This document shows, in pieces, positions 17,018-25,989 of a DNA stretch of 64,000 bases. Source of the DNA: Pelagibacter sp047722505. GTDB lineage: Bacteria > Pseudomonadota > Alphaproteobacteria > Pelagibacterales > Pelagibacteraceae. The position numbers and the translations under genes are program-made. The notes under the pieces were generated by a model that made no database searches, was not told the origin of the DNA, and worked only from the letters and a program-made list of their open reading frames with translations. Where the stretch lies: NCBI RefSeq assembly GCF_047722505.1, contig NZ_CP159814.1, positions 930,001 to 994,000 on the forward strand, in the 5' to 3' direction. Position 1 is the first letter of the stretch, and each line of letters begins with the position of its first letter.

Positions 17018-17983
17018 TTATTCATTAGATTTATTGCTTAAATCATCAAAACCATAGCAGCTTTCTATAATATATAACGGTCTTTTTTTTGAGTCTTTAA
17101 AAATTGAACCAATGTATATTGATAATATTCCTAAGATAAGACTATTAATGCTTCCAAAAAATAATATCGCAACAAATAACGAGGTAGTACTTATGTTGGG
17201 TTCGCCTATCAAAAAAAGTAAGAGTGTTCTTATCATTATTATAAAACATACTATGAAAGATATTATTCCAAAAATTAGAGCAAACCTTAATGGTGCATCA
17301 GTAAAGGGCGTAAAAGATATTTCAAAAAAATTGTATATAATTCCAAGTCCTAATGGATGCTTTGTATTACCTTTTCTTCGGGCTTTTCTCTCATAAAAAA
17401 TTTGTTTTCTTTTAAAACCGATCCAGTCTACTACAAACCTAAAAAATGGATAAACTTCACTAAATTTTTTATATTCAGTAATCACTTTTCTTGAAATTAA
17501 TCTAAAATCACCTGAATCTTTTTCAATCGGTATATTAGTAAACTTTTTTAAAATTTTATAACCTATAGAGGATATAATTTTTTTGATTAATGGTTCGCCA
17601 TGTCTTTTTGTTCTAGTGCTAAAAACAACATCAAAGCCATCTTCACGCCAATGTTTCACCATTTCTGCTATTAAAGAAGGTGGATCCTGTAAATCTATAT
17701 CTAAATTTACTAAAGCATCACCTGTAGACATTTGAATTCCTGCCATGATTGACTCCATGGGTCCAAACCTTCTAGAAAGATTAATAATCTTAATTTTATT
17801 ATTTTTTTCTCTTTCTAGGATTAATTTTTCTAAGGATTTATCTGTTGAACAATCATTTATAAAAATAATCTCATAATCTAATTCTTTAATTTTATTTAGT
17901 TCTTGAGTTGTTTCTGTAATAAAGGACTCAATGCTTTCTTCTTCATTATAAAAAGACACAATTATCGAAATTTTTTTACTCAT
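17018..17983 (-). CDS. Family 2 glycosyltransferase, GtrB/ArnC-like (copy 2)
   Basis: 321-residue paralogue of the preceding glycosyltransferase. Matching motifs are ISIIVSFYNEEESIESF, IFINDCSTDKSLEKL, RRFGPMESIMAGIQ, NLDIDLQDPPSLIAEMV and SGDFRLISRKVI, with two membrane spans near residues 232-258 and 268-293. It shares the ESCYGFDD-type C-terminus with the relic at 14501-14550, which therefore derives from a third copy. Its start is one base after the stop of the putative dioxygenase gene, implying cotranscription of Rieske, dioxygenase and transferase. The sugar and lipid acceptor cannot be read from sequence. Confidence 0.88.
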   Translation of the reverse strand: MSKKISIIVSFYNEEESIESFITETTQELNKIKELDYEIIFINDCSTDKSLEKLILEREKNNKIKIINLSRRFGPMESIMAGIQMSTGDALVNLDIDLQDPPSLIAEMVKHWREDGFDVVFSTRTKRHGEPLIKKIISSIGYKILKKFTNIPIEKDSGDFRLISRKVITEYKKFSEVYPFFRFVVDWIGFKRKQIFYERKARRKGNTKHPLGLGIIYNFFEISFTPFTDAPLRFALIFGIISFIVCFIIMIRTLLLFLIGEPNISTTSLFVAILFFGSINSLILGILSIYIGSIFKDSKKRPLYIIESCYGFDDLSNKSNE

Positions 17984-17984
17984 T

Positions 17985-18923
17985 TTATTTTACTAATCTT
18001 ATTAATTTTGGGTTTGTTGGATGTTTAAATCCTCCTTTATGAAGAACTTTATTTTTAAAACTATCTGGAAAATGAAAATAAGTTTTTTTTCCAATTTGCA
18101 TAAAGTCATCTTTTGAAATTGTTTCACTTTTTCTTATCTTTTTGACGTCATGTTTGTCAACTTTAATTCTTTTAAATGATCTTAATTTTTTCATTTTCAA
18201 ATCAAACCCCGTATCAAGAGAAATTCTAATTCCTGCATTATTTTTTCTAAATGACTGATGAATTATAGTTGCATCGGCTATAACCATATATCCTTTTTTT
18301 GGCTTATATTTTATATATTTAAACTTATCTGAAATATCTCTACCTAATTTTGAATTTTTAAGTGGCATTAACCATTTTTCTTCAAAGTTATTTGGTGGTT
18401 CTGCATACCTTATGTTATTTCTAGCAATATCTCCCAATATAAATAAATGAACAGCACACCAATTTGGATTTGCACCAGTCCATGTGTCTGAATGCATTAA
18501 TTCAGTTGGATGTTTTCTAAGTATATTCTTTTTTTTTACATGTGGTAATTTTAGTCTTATATTTGGTGGAAAATGAAAATTTTCTATTAAACTTTCAAAA
18601 TTAAAATGTTTTAAAATTTGAACATAATTCTTCAAAAGACTATTAAACTCTAAAGAATTTTCATTTTTTGGAACCATCATTCCATTTGGTGTTAAATTCG
18701 ATAATTTAGCTGATTTAGAAAGAATTTTTTTAATCAAATCATTTTCTTTAGTTATGATTTCATTATCATTAAAACATCTTGAAACATAATTTATTGTAGA
18801 TGTTTTAATATTATAAAATAAATTATCTGGTATTTTAATTTCGTACATTAGGTCATTAATTTTTTTTCCTTTAAACCTTCGACTTAACTGTTTTAAATAA
18901 TATTTTCTAATTTTTAATGTCAT
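17985..18923 (-). CDS. Putative Fe(II)/2-oxoglutarate-type oxygenase (copy A)
   Basis: 312-residue protein of no family I can name. It has a plausible facial triad: His144 and Asp146 in ELMHSDTWTG, and His222 in TIIHQSFRKNN, with Arg233 (GIRISLDTGF) placed to bind 2-oxoglutarate. The paralogue at 22983 has H145/D147/H223/R234, exactly the same spacing. Both share LTPNGMMVPK (77-86), LEFN and PNIRLK. No signal or membrane segment is seen. It lies 26 bases after the Rieske gene and 1 base before a glycosyltransferase. Hydroxylation of a small molecule or sugar is inference. Confidence 0.62.
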   Translation of the reverse strand: MTLKIRKYYLKQLSRRFKGKKINDLMYEIKIPDNLFYNIKTSTINYVSRCFNDNEIITKENDLIKKILSKSAKLSNLTPNGMMVPKNENSLEFNSLLKNYVQILKHFNFESLIENFHFPPNIRLKLPHVKKKNILRKHPTELMHSDTWTGANPNWCAVHLFILGDIARNNIRYAEPPNNFEEKWLMPLKNSKLGRDISDKFKYIKYKPKKGYMVIADATIIHQSFRKNNAGIRISLDTGFDLKMKKLRSFKRIKVDKHDVKKIRKSETISKDDFMQIGKKTYFHFPDSFKNKVLHKGGFKHPTNPKLIRLVK

Positions 18924-18949
18924 AGGAAATCTTATTATAACTCAACTTA

Positions 18950-19954
18950 TTAAGAACACCAATCATGCGATGAATTTTTCACTATATCTTGTCTTAATTC
19001 AATAATTACCTCTTCATTTTCTATGACTAAGTTATACATATTAGACTGATAGTTATTTTGATCACTTTTTAAATTAATATCAAATATTGGATCAAATCTT
19101 CTATTGTGAATATTACATCTAACTTTACAGTCAGATTTTTTGTAATCATTCATTGTAAACTTTATACCCACTTCATTATTGATACCCAAGTAACCACCTT
19201 CGTGTGGACAAATTAAGGAGAAGACTTTAATGTTATCATTATCTCTAATTAATTGGAAACTCAGTATTTTTGTTTCATTACCAACTTTTACTACATCATT
19301 TTTAATATCATTTAAATTTATTTTTATTTTTTGTTTATATATATCTTTATCTTTATAATCGAAAAAACAATTTTGCTTTTTTATGTTAAGAGTATCTACG
19401 TAAGAGAAATTTGAAATATTATCTTTATTGAAAAAAAAACCATTTTCTCTTAAATCTGCTCTTCTATTTAAAAATGGATAATCATCATTTTTATAATCTT
19501 TAAAACTTTTTAAAAACATTTTTCTAAAAAAAGGTGCAAATATAGAAAGTATAAATTTATTTTTCGCTCCAACATAATATGTAATTTTTGATCTACACCC
19601 TTTTCCCGGTATTTCAATTTCTTCATTTAATTTTAAAAATTGAAATAAGAAAAAACTAAAAGTTTCTAAGATTCTATTTTTTCCATCATCTTTCAGCAAA
19701 GTTAGGATAGGAAAAGACATAAATAAAAATTTAAAATACCTCGTAAACGAAGCGATTTCTCCATAATGCACACCTTCGTTGCCGTAGCCTCCTGCTAAAT
19801 TGGCATGTAGATGGTTAAAATGAGGGATATCCCTGTGATTAAACAATGCATCACTTGTCTTATATCTACCTTCAATAGAAAAATTAAACGACTTATATGA
19901 GAAACCTAACTCCTTACCCTTATTTATTATTTGTTCTGTGGTAAAAGATTGCAT
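18950..19954 (-). CDS. Rieske [2Fe-2S] domain protein
   Basis: 334-residue protein with a C-terminal Rieske domain. Cluster ligands are C249 and H251 in LICPHEGGYLG and C280 and H283 in CKVRCNIHNRRFDP. The N-terminal ~200 residues match no domain I recognise and are rich in His (RDIPHFNHLHANLAGGYGNE, residues 41-60, then GVHYGE). No alpha-subunit-type mononuclear iron motif was identified, so this may be a ferredoxin-like or unusual oxygenase component. It is the first gene of the Rieske-oxygenase-glycosyltransferase operon, 74 bases from a divergent membrane-protein gene. A relic of its 5' end lies at 14552-14607. Confidence 0.72.
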   Translation of the reverse strand: MQSFTTEQIINKGKELGFSYKSFNFSIEGRYKTSDALFNHRDIPHFNHLHANLAGGYGNEGVHYGEIASFTRYFKFLFMSFPILTLLKDDGKNRILETFSFFLFQFLKLNEEIEIPGKGCRSKITYYVGAKNKFILSIFAPFFRKMFLKSFKDYKNDDYPFLNRRADLRENGFFFNKDNISNFSYVDTLNIKKQNCFFDYKDKDIYKQKIKINLNDIKNDVVKVGNETKILSFQLIRDNDNIKVFSLICPHEGGYLGINNEVGIKFTMNDYKKSDCKVRCNIHNRRFDPIFDINLKSDQNNYQSNMYNLVIENEEVIIELRQDIVKNSSHDWCS

Positions 19955-20028
19955 TTATATAATTAAATTTAATTTAAAACATAATAATATTATTAATAAT
20001 TAATAGCAATAAATACTAAAAATACGAA

Positions 20029-20967
20029 ATGTCACAAGCATCTGCGCCAAAAGTTAAAAATAATTTTTTTTTATTTATTAAGATTTTAACATTTTTCATA
20101 TTTGTGTATTTATTTTTCAAATTTGTAAATCAAAATAATTTAATTAATTCTTTGACAAATATTTCTATCAAAGAAATTTTTTTTATCTATTTTTTATATC
20201 TCTTTTTACCAATTGCAATAGCTTTTCGTTGGTTTATAATCATAGAAAATTTTTCTAAAATCAAATTTATTGACTTATTAAGAAGTATAATTTCTGGTTT
20301 TTCAGTAAGCTTAATATTTTCATCTACTTTAGCAATTGATGCAGTAAAATTTATGAGAATAAAAAAAGAAGTTGGCTATGAGAATGCTTTCATACTTACT
20401 TCGATAGAGAAATTTTTTGCATTATTTTTTAAAATATTTTCTTTATTAATTTTTGTAATATTTTATTTACACTTTTATGAAGAAATAGCACTTAATGTTA
20501 TCTTAACTTTATCAATTTTAACATTTTTTTATCTCTTAATTTTTTTCAGGATCGATAAAATAATTATTTATTTTTTTAGAAAATTTTTAATTAAAAGAAG
20601 ATACAAAAATATTGAGAAAATATTTAAAAAAACTAAAAAAAAAACAATTAGGCTGATATTTATCAATTTAATTATCCAATTAATTAACACTTCTATATAT
20701 TTTTTGATCTTTTTATTTTTAGATAACAATTTGGAATTTATCAAAACATTAATATTTGTTCCAATCGTTGAATTACTTGGCCAATTTTCATTTATAATAT
20801 TTGGTATGAAAGAATTTAGTACTGTATTTTTATTAAGTTCTTTTAATATTGAAAAAGAGTTGGCCTTGGCTGGGGCATTGATCTATTTATTTTTAGAGTA
20901 TTTAGTTATAATCACTTTATATTTAGTTTTAAATTTTAATAAAATTAATTTTTTAAATAAAAAATAG
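20029..20967 (+). CDS. Lysylphosphatidylglycerol synthase TM-region/YbhN-like membrane protein
   Basis: 312-residue integral membrane protein with about seven or eight hydrophobic segments. The central LAIDAVKFMRIKKEVGYENAFI followed by TSIEKFFALFF resembles the family pattern D-x-x-(K/R)...A...ER (LPG synthase TM domain, UPF0104). Members act as lipid flippases or membrane-lipid-linked transporters. It is flanked by divergent Rieske and convergent radical SAM genes (4 bases away), so it is a single-gene unit in the island. A role moving a lipid-linked product of the glycosyltransferases across the membrane is inference. Confidence 0.7.
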   Translation: MSQASAPKVKNNFFLFIKILTFFIFVYLFFKFVNQNNLINSLTNISIKEIFFIYFLYLFLPIAIAFRWFIIIENFSKIKFIDLLRSIISGFSVSLIFSSTLAIDAVKFMRIKKEVGYENAFILTSIEKFFALFFKIFSLLIFVIFYLHFYEEIALNVILTLSILTFFYLLIFFRIDKIIIYFFRKFLIKRRYKNIEKIFKKTKKKTIRLIFINLIIQLINTSIYFLIFLFLDNNLEFIKTLIFVPIVELLGQFSFIIFGMKEFSTVFLLSSFNIEKELALAGALIYLFLEYLVIITLYLVLNFNKINFLNKK

Positions 20968-20971
20968 AATA

Positions 20972-22390
20972 TTAAAAATCTCTTTTATAAAATTCTTGAT
21001 CATTATAAACGTCAAATACGTTTGCTACTTGGGGTGAAAAGTGTTCACCAAGAGGAGATAGAACGACGTTATTATCATTAATTTGAATTAGTTGATCTTT
21101 TTCAAATGAAATTAAATTTTTTAATTCTTTTTTAAAATACTCTTTAAATGAGAGTTCATATTTTTTTTCAAAAAAACTAAATTCTATATTAAAAAAAGTT
21201 CTGACATGTCTAATTACCTCTCTTCTTATCACATCATCTTGCTTCATTTTTAAGCCTCTATAAATTGGAAATCTTCCATTATCTATTGCTTCTCTATATA
21301 GGTTTTGTTCATAAAAATTTTGAAAATAATAGTCATCATTTAAAACACCGTGCGCAGAACTTCCTACAGCAATAAAATTAGTTGCTTCACCTTTTTGAGT
21401 TCCTAGGGAATTGTAAACTGCTTTCCCATCTTGCATTGACTTTGTTAATGGATCGCTTGGTAATGCATAACTTTCAAATCCTGCTCTTTTGTATCCCGAT
21501 TTTATTAACATTCCACTTGCTTTTTGAAAGACTGCTTTTCGGTCATAAAAATCTAACATAGGTTCATTACGAACCATTTTAATCATGTACTTTCTTGTCC
21601 CTGGCTTATAGTGAACATACATAGTTTGAAGTTGAGATGGTTGTAATCTTGTGACTTCCTGAATGGTTTTTTCTATTGTTTTTGTTGTTTGTCTTGGCAG
21701 GCCAATTAATAAATCAAAATTGATTACCGGAAAAAGTTTTCTAATTTTTGGTGTTAATAATTTATCTAATAGTTCTGGAGGCTGTATCCTATTAATTTCT
21801 TCTTGAACACCGTGGTCAAAATCTTGAATTCCAAAAGAAAGTCTATTAATACCCATTTCATGATAGAATATTAAAGTTTCTTCTGTCACTCTTCTTGGAT
21901 CAACTTCTATTGTAAAATCACCCAAATTACTGAAGTCTATTAAATTTTTAAGACGTCCAATTAAATATTTAAATTCTTCTTTTTTATAATATGTGGGTGA
22001 ACCACCACCAAGATAAATTTCTTTAAAATTAAAGCTAATTTTATTGTCTGCTAAATGTTTTTCTAACATATCAAACTCTTTACTTAAATAGTCGTACAAA
22101 TAGTTTTTAACTTTAGAGTAATCTTGAGTTATCTGCTTACTACATAGACAGAAATTACAAAGCTGCTCACAGAAAGGTGTGTGTACATAAAAAAGTACAG
22201 GTTTTTCTTTATTTTTTGGAAACCAGTCACAAATTGCATCTTTGTATTGGTCATGACCAAATTCTTCAGTCCAAATACCTTTGGTTGGATATTCTGTATA
22301 ATCATAGATTAAATTACCGTGATATTTTTTTATTAAATTTGCATTTTCTAAAACTTTACCAGATTCACTTACTGTAAACTCACTACTCAT
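20972..22390 (-). CDS. HemN-like radical SAM protein (paralogue 2)
   Basis: 472-residue paralogue of the gene at 14631, alike along the whole length. The four-cysteine HemN motif is C74, C78, C81 and C83 (HTPFCEQLCNFCLCSK). Also present are IYLGGGSPTYYKKEEF, FTIEVDPRRVTEETL, NRLSFGIQDFDHGVQEEINR and NFDLLIGLPRQTTKT. The region GFESYALPSDPLTKS...YNSLGTQKGEATNF is shared almost exactly with copy 1 and differs from E. coli HemN. The two copies probably arose by duplication of a larger module. The Nudix gene is 24 bases upstream on the same strand. Whether this copy makes heme is not decided by sequence. Confidence 0.86.
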   Translation of the reverse strand: MSSEFTVSESGKVLENANLIKKYHGNLIYDYTEYPTKGIWTEEFGHDQYKDAICDWFPKNKEKPVLFYVHTPFCEQLCNFCLCSKQITQDYSKVKNYLYDYLSKEFDMLEKHLADNKISFNFKEIYLGGGSPTYYKKEEFKYLIGRLKNLIDFSNLGDFTIEVDPRRVTEETLIFYHEMGINRLSFGIQDFDHGVQEEINRIQPPELLDKLLTPKIRKLFPVINFDLLIGLPRQTTKTIEKTIQEVTRLQPSQLQTMYVHYKPGTRKYMIKMVRNEPMLDFYDRKAVFQKASGMLIKSGYKRAGFESYALPSDPLTKSMQDGKAVYNSLGTQKGEATNFIAVGSSAHGVLNDDYYFQNFYEQNLYREAIDNGRFPIYRGLKMKQDDVIRREVIRHVRTFFNIEFSFFEKKYELSFKEYFKKELKNLISFEKDQLIQINDNNVVLSPLGEHFSPQVANVFDVYNDQEFYKRDF

Positions 22391-22414
22391 AATTTTTATA
22401 GATTTAAATTAATA

Positions 22415-22945
22415 TTAACCTACATTATATCTTTTTTTTATAAAGTAAAAAGAAACTGATGCTATTATTCCTGCTGTTTCAAATTTATTATTAGCTAATA
22501 GTGCTAATATAGTTTTTTTGTTAAGCCATTTTTTTTTTAAATTTTCATTTTTTATACTTTTAAGAGAATTATTGTCAATCTTTGCTGTATATACATAATC
22601 TTGGCCACAATTATATGTGCCATGCCTAGTATATCTTAATAACATTTTCCAATTTTTTGCAAGATATCCCGTTTCTTCTAGTAACTCTCTTTTTACAGTT
22701 TCTAGGGGTTTTTCTCCAGACTCAATATGCCCCCCTGGAAACCCAAGAGATTTTTTTTTTATGCCTCTTCGATACTCATCTAGAAATAATATTTGATTTT
22801 TTTCATTTTCTAAAATTACCATTGCGGCATCTTGAATTATAATTTTGTGAAAATTTTTTCTTGATTGATGTTTATTCTTAAAATTTTCTTTATAGATTGT
22901 AATAAAAGGTTCGTGATTATAAACAATTTTTTTTTTATTTTTCAC
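22415..22945 (-). CDS. Nudix hydrolase
   Basis: 176-residue Nudix protein with a complete box at residues 72-94 (G-x5-E78-x7-R86-E87-L-x-E90-E91-x-G-Y). Nudix enzymes hydrolyse nucleoside diphosphates linked to another moiety; an ADP-ribose or nucleotide-sugar pyrophosphatase type would fit, since strand IIIQDAAMVILENEKNQILFLDEYRRG resembles the ADP-ribose group. The start is GTG (22945). It is upstream of, and likely cotranscribed with, radical SAM paralogue 2, and diverges from the oxygenase gene at 22983. Confidence 0.88.
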   Translation of the reverse strand: MKNKKKIVYNHEPFITIYKENFKNKHQSRKNFHKIIIQDAAMVILENEKNQILFLDEYRRGIKKKSLGFPGGHIESGEKPLETVKRELLEETGYLAKNWKMLLRYTRHGTYNCGQDYVYTAKIDNNSLKSIKNENLKKKWLNKKTILALLANNKFETAGIIASVSFYFIKKRYNVG

Positions 22946-22982
22946 TATTATCTCTAATTATTAGTATGTATATATTGTTATT

Positions 22983-23882
22983 ATGAGTTTAAAAAAAAGA
23001 TACAATAGAATAAATCTTATTACAAAACAATGGAAACTTAAAAAAACTCATTCACTTATAACAAGATATAAAATAGATCCTAAATTTTTCAATGAATTTA
23101 AATTTTATATAAAGTTATATATTTCGAAGGCTCTCAACATTGATTTTAATATTAATGATAAAATTTTTATAAAAAATATTGATAAAGCCAGAAACAATAG
23201 ACTTAACATAACCCCGAATGGTGCAATAGTGCCCAAAAGAGAATTTCATTTGGAATATAATTTAGTCTTAAGAAGTTGGTGTGAATTGGTTCGTCAAATC
23301 TCAAAAAAAAAACCAAAACTTCTAAAACTATTTAGAATTACCCCAAATATAAGAATTAAATTTGGAAAAGAATTAAATGATAATAAAAATAGGGAGCTTT
23401 CAACATCACACCCTCATTCTGATGCGTGGGTAGAAGGACCCTGGGGTATGAATTGTTATATACCTTTTTTTGGTGACACTAAAAATAATAATTTACAATT
23501 CTATGAGCCTATTAATGAATTTAATGAATCATACATGGCTATCTCACCATCTTATAAAAAAATGCAATGGGTAATGGATTATTATAAAAAAATAAAAAAA
23601 ATAATTCCATTAGTAGGACATGTTAATTTATCTGATTATGCAGCTATACATAATACCTTTAGAAACCCCAATTGTGGTACTAGAGTCTCAATAGATACAA
23701 CTTTATTTGTAGGAAACTACAAGCCTCATAAAGATAGACTAAAAGAATATACTGATAAAATACCTAATATTGGACTAAATCATTTTGTTGACTCTGGACA
23801 ATATGAAAAAGATAAACCTGCTGATAAAGTGAGTACATATTCACATTATACATCTAAGGTTTTGAAATTAATTAAGTTTTAA
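22983..23882 (+). CDS. Putative Fe(II)/2-oxoglutarate-type oxygenase (copy B)
   Basis: 299-residue relative of the protein at 17985. The proposed metal ligands are His145 and Asp147 (HPHSDAWVEGPWG) and His223 (YAAIHNTFRNPN), with Arg234 in GTRVSIDTT. ITPNGAIVPK (76-85), LEYN and PNIRIK repeat the shared signature. GDTKNNNLQFYEP corresponds to GDIARNNIRYAEP in the other copy. It is coded 28 bases upstream of the B12-type radical SAM gene on the same strand, probably in one transcript. The substrate is unknown, and the family assignment rests only on the triad pattern and the paired conservation. Confidence 0.62.
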   Translation: MSLKKRYNRINLITKQWKLKKTHSLITRYKIDPKFFNEFKFYIKLYISKALNIDFNINDKIFIKNIDKARNNRLNITPNGAIVPKREFHLEYNLVLRSWCELVRQISKKKPKLLKLFRITPNIRIKFGKELNDNKNRELSTSHPHSDAWVEGPWGMNCYIPFFGDTKNNNLQFYEPINEFNESYMAISPSYKKMQWVMDYYKKIKKIIPLVGHVNLSDYAAIHNTFRNPNCGTRVSIDTTLFVGNYKPHKDRLKEYTDKIPNIGLNHFVDSGQYEKDKPADKVSTYSHYTSKVLKLIKF

Positions 23883-23910
23883 CTAAACATGAAAAGTTTA
23901 TAATAATCAT

Positions 23911-25428
23911 ATGTCAAATTTAGATGTACTATTAATCACACCTCCATCAAGACTTGATGTATATCAAACATTATCAAATGATTATGCTGCTATAGAGCCT
24001 CCTGTATGGTCAATGTTGATAGCTAAATATTTATCAAGATTAAATTACAATGTTGAAATACTTGATGCAGAAGCTGAAAATTTTACTCACGAACAAACAG
24101 CCGAAAGTATTGCTGATAAAAATCCTAAACTAGCAGTATTTGTTATTTACGGACAACAACCATCAGCTTCAACACAATGCATGCCAGCTGGAACTAAAAC
24201 TTGTAATAAACTGAAATTAATAACTGATGGACAAATTAAAACATTAGTCATGGGAACTCACGCATCAGCATTACCCAAAAGAACATTAAAAGAAGAACCT
24301 TACGATTTTGTTTGTCAAGGTGAAGGACCAATCACAATCTCTAATTTGATTGATGCCATGAAAAACAATAAAAAAGACTATGATAAAATTCCTGGTCTTT
24401 GGTATCGTGATAAAGATAATGATATTAAGTCAACTATTAGAAGTGAAATGTTTGATAATTTAGATTTACAATTACCAGGACAAGATTGGAATTTTTTAGA
24501 TATGTCAAAATATAAAGCTCACAATTGGCACACGTTTGGAAGGTTAGAGACAAGAGATAAGTATGCATCTTTACAGACCAGTCTTGGGTGTCCTTTTAAA
24601 TGCACCTTTTGCTGTATCAATGCACCATTTGAAAGAAACACAATTCGCTTTTGGTCAGCAAAACATATTTTTAATCAAATTAAAACACTCGTTGAAGACT
24701 ATGGAATTTTTAACATCAAAATCCCTGATGAAATGTTTGTTCTAAACCCAAAACAAGTAACAGAAATTTGTGATGAAATTATTAGTAGTGGATATGGAAA
24801 AGATTTAAATTTTTGGGCATATGCAAGAATAGATACTTTAGATGATAATGTTATGTTGGAAAAAATGATTAAATCAGGATTTAAGTGGCTTGGTTTAGGT
24901 ATAGAGTCTAGCAATCCAAATGTTAGAGATGGAGTTGTTAAAGGTAGATTTACTAATTATGACATAGAAGGTGTTGTTAAAAAAGTAAGAGACATGGGTT
25001 TTAATGTTGGAGCCAATTATATATTTGGACTACCAGAAGACAATCGTGACTCAATGAATGAAACTTTAGAATTAGCACTTAGAATAAATAGCGAATGGGC
25101 AAATTTTTATTCTGCTATGGCATACCCAGGTTCCCAACTATATCCGCTTGCACAAAAAAATAAGTGGGATTTACCTGATGATAAAGGGGGTCCAGGCTGG
25201 ATTGGATATTCTCAACATTCTTATGATACTCTACCATTAAGAACCAATCACTTGAAGGCCTCAGAAGTTTTAGAGTTTAGAGATAGAGCTTTTGATACAT
25301 ATTTTAATGATAATAGTTATTTATCAATGATTAAAAATAAGTTTGGTGTGGATACACAAAAACATATTTCAAAAATGTCAGAACATAAGCTTAAAAGAAA
25401 ACATCAATTTGAAGATGTTAATTATTAA
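23911..25428 (+). CDS. B12-binding-domain radical SAM protein
   Basis: 505-residue class-B-like radical SAM protein. An N-terminal cobalamin-binding-type Rossmann domain (LLITPPSRLDVYQ, PVWSMLIAKYLSRLNYNVEILDAE, VMGTHASALPKRTL, DFVCQGEGP) precedes the radical SAM core with C227, C231 and C234 in SLGCPFKCTFCC. No DxHxxG base-off motif is visible. NVGANYIFGLPEDNRDS is a typical late core motif. Relatives methylate or rearrange unactivated carbons, often in glycan or natural-product pathways. It follows the oxygenase by 28 bases and is separated by 36 bases from the DJ-1-like gene. The reaction is unknown. Confidence 0.82.
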   Translation: MSNLDVLLITPPSRLDVYQTLSNDYAAIEPPVWSMLIAKYLSRLNYNVEILDAEAENFTHEQTAESIADKNPKLAVFVIYGQQPSASTQCMPAGTKTCNKLKLITDGQIKTLVMGTHASALPKRTLKEEPYDFVCQGEGPITISNLIDAMKNNKKDYDKIPGLWYRDKDNDIKSTIRSEMFDNLDLQLPGQDWNFLDMSKYKAHNWHTFGRLETRDKYASLQTSLGCPFKCTFCCINAPFERNTIRFWSAKHIFNQIKTLVEDYGIFNIKIPDEMFVLNPKQVTEICDEIISSGYGKDLNFWAYARIDTLDDNVMLEKMIKSGFKWLGLGIESSNPNVRDGVVKGRFTNYDIEGVVKKVRDMGFNVGANYIFGLPEDNRDSMNETLELALRINSEWANFYSAMAYPGSQLYPLAQKNKWDLPDDKGGPGWIGYSQHSYDTLPLRTNHLKASEVLEFRDRAFDTYFNDNSYLSMIKNKFGVDTQKHISKMSEHKLKRKHQFEDVNY

Positions 25429-25464
25429 TGTTGAATTTTATTCAATATTAAATATAAATTTACA

Positions 25465-25989
25465 ATGTTCTCATCCGTAATTATTAGTGGTGCTTTAGCC
25501 CAAGATCATGAGTTTATATACCCCTACTACAGGCTATTAGAGGCTAATAGTAAATTAGATGTTTGTTTGATTGGAGGTAAACCAGTTAAAGGTATACTTG
25601 GAACGCAACTTCCACCAAACAAAAGCCATCCAGTAAAAGATATCGATCAAATAAAAGTAGTAGATTATGATCTTCTAGTGCTTCCTGGTGGGGTAAAAGC
25701 AATGGAAAAGATAAGACAAGATAAAAGATTGATAAATTTTATTACAGATTTTTATAACGCAGATAAAGTTATAGCTTGTATTTGTAGTGGTGCTCAACTT
25801 TTAATCTCTGCAAAGATTGTTAAAGGAAAAAAAATTGCTGGTTATTATAGTATGCAAGATGACATAACTAATGCAGGAGCAATTTATACAGATGAGCCAG
25901 CTGTTATAGATGGCAAAATAGTTACTACAGCACACTATAAAGACATGGGACCTTGGATGAAGTCAGTTCTTAGTTTTTTTGATGAATAA
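25465..25989 (+). CDS. DJ-1/PfpI family protein
   Basis: 174-residue DJ-1/ThiJ/PfpI fold protein. The nucleophile elbow is IACICSGAQLLISA (Cys of the CxxG-type turn, ~residue 107), with an upstream acidic strand and VTTAHYKDMGPW near the end. VLPGGVKAMEKIRQDKRLINFI precedes it. Family members are glyoxalase/deglycase-like or redox-sensing; the function here is not decided. The gene opens the rightward sugar operon, and its stop overlaps the ATG of the following cupin gene by 8 bases. Confidence 0.85.
   Translation: MFSSVIISGALAQDHEFIYPYYRLLEANSKLDVCLIGGKPVKGILGTQLPPNKSHPVKDIDQIKVVDYDLLVLPGGVKAMEKIRQDKRLINFITDFYNADKVIACICSGAQLLISAKIVKGKKIAGYYSMQDDITNAGAIYTDEPAVIDGKIVTTAHYKDMGPWMKSVLSFFDE

Noticed and set aside
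25434..25448. TTGAAT-TTT-ATTCAA inverted repeat after the B12-type radical SAM gene
   Set aside because: A 6-bp AT stem with a 3-base loop and no T-run; too weak to call a terminator.
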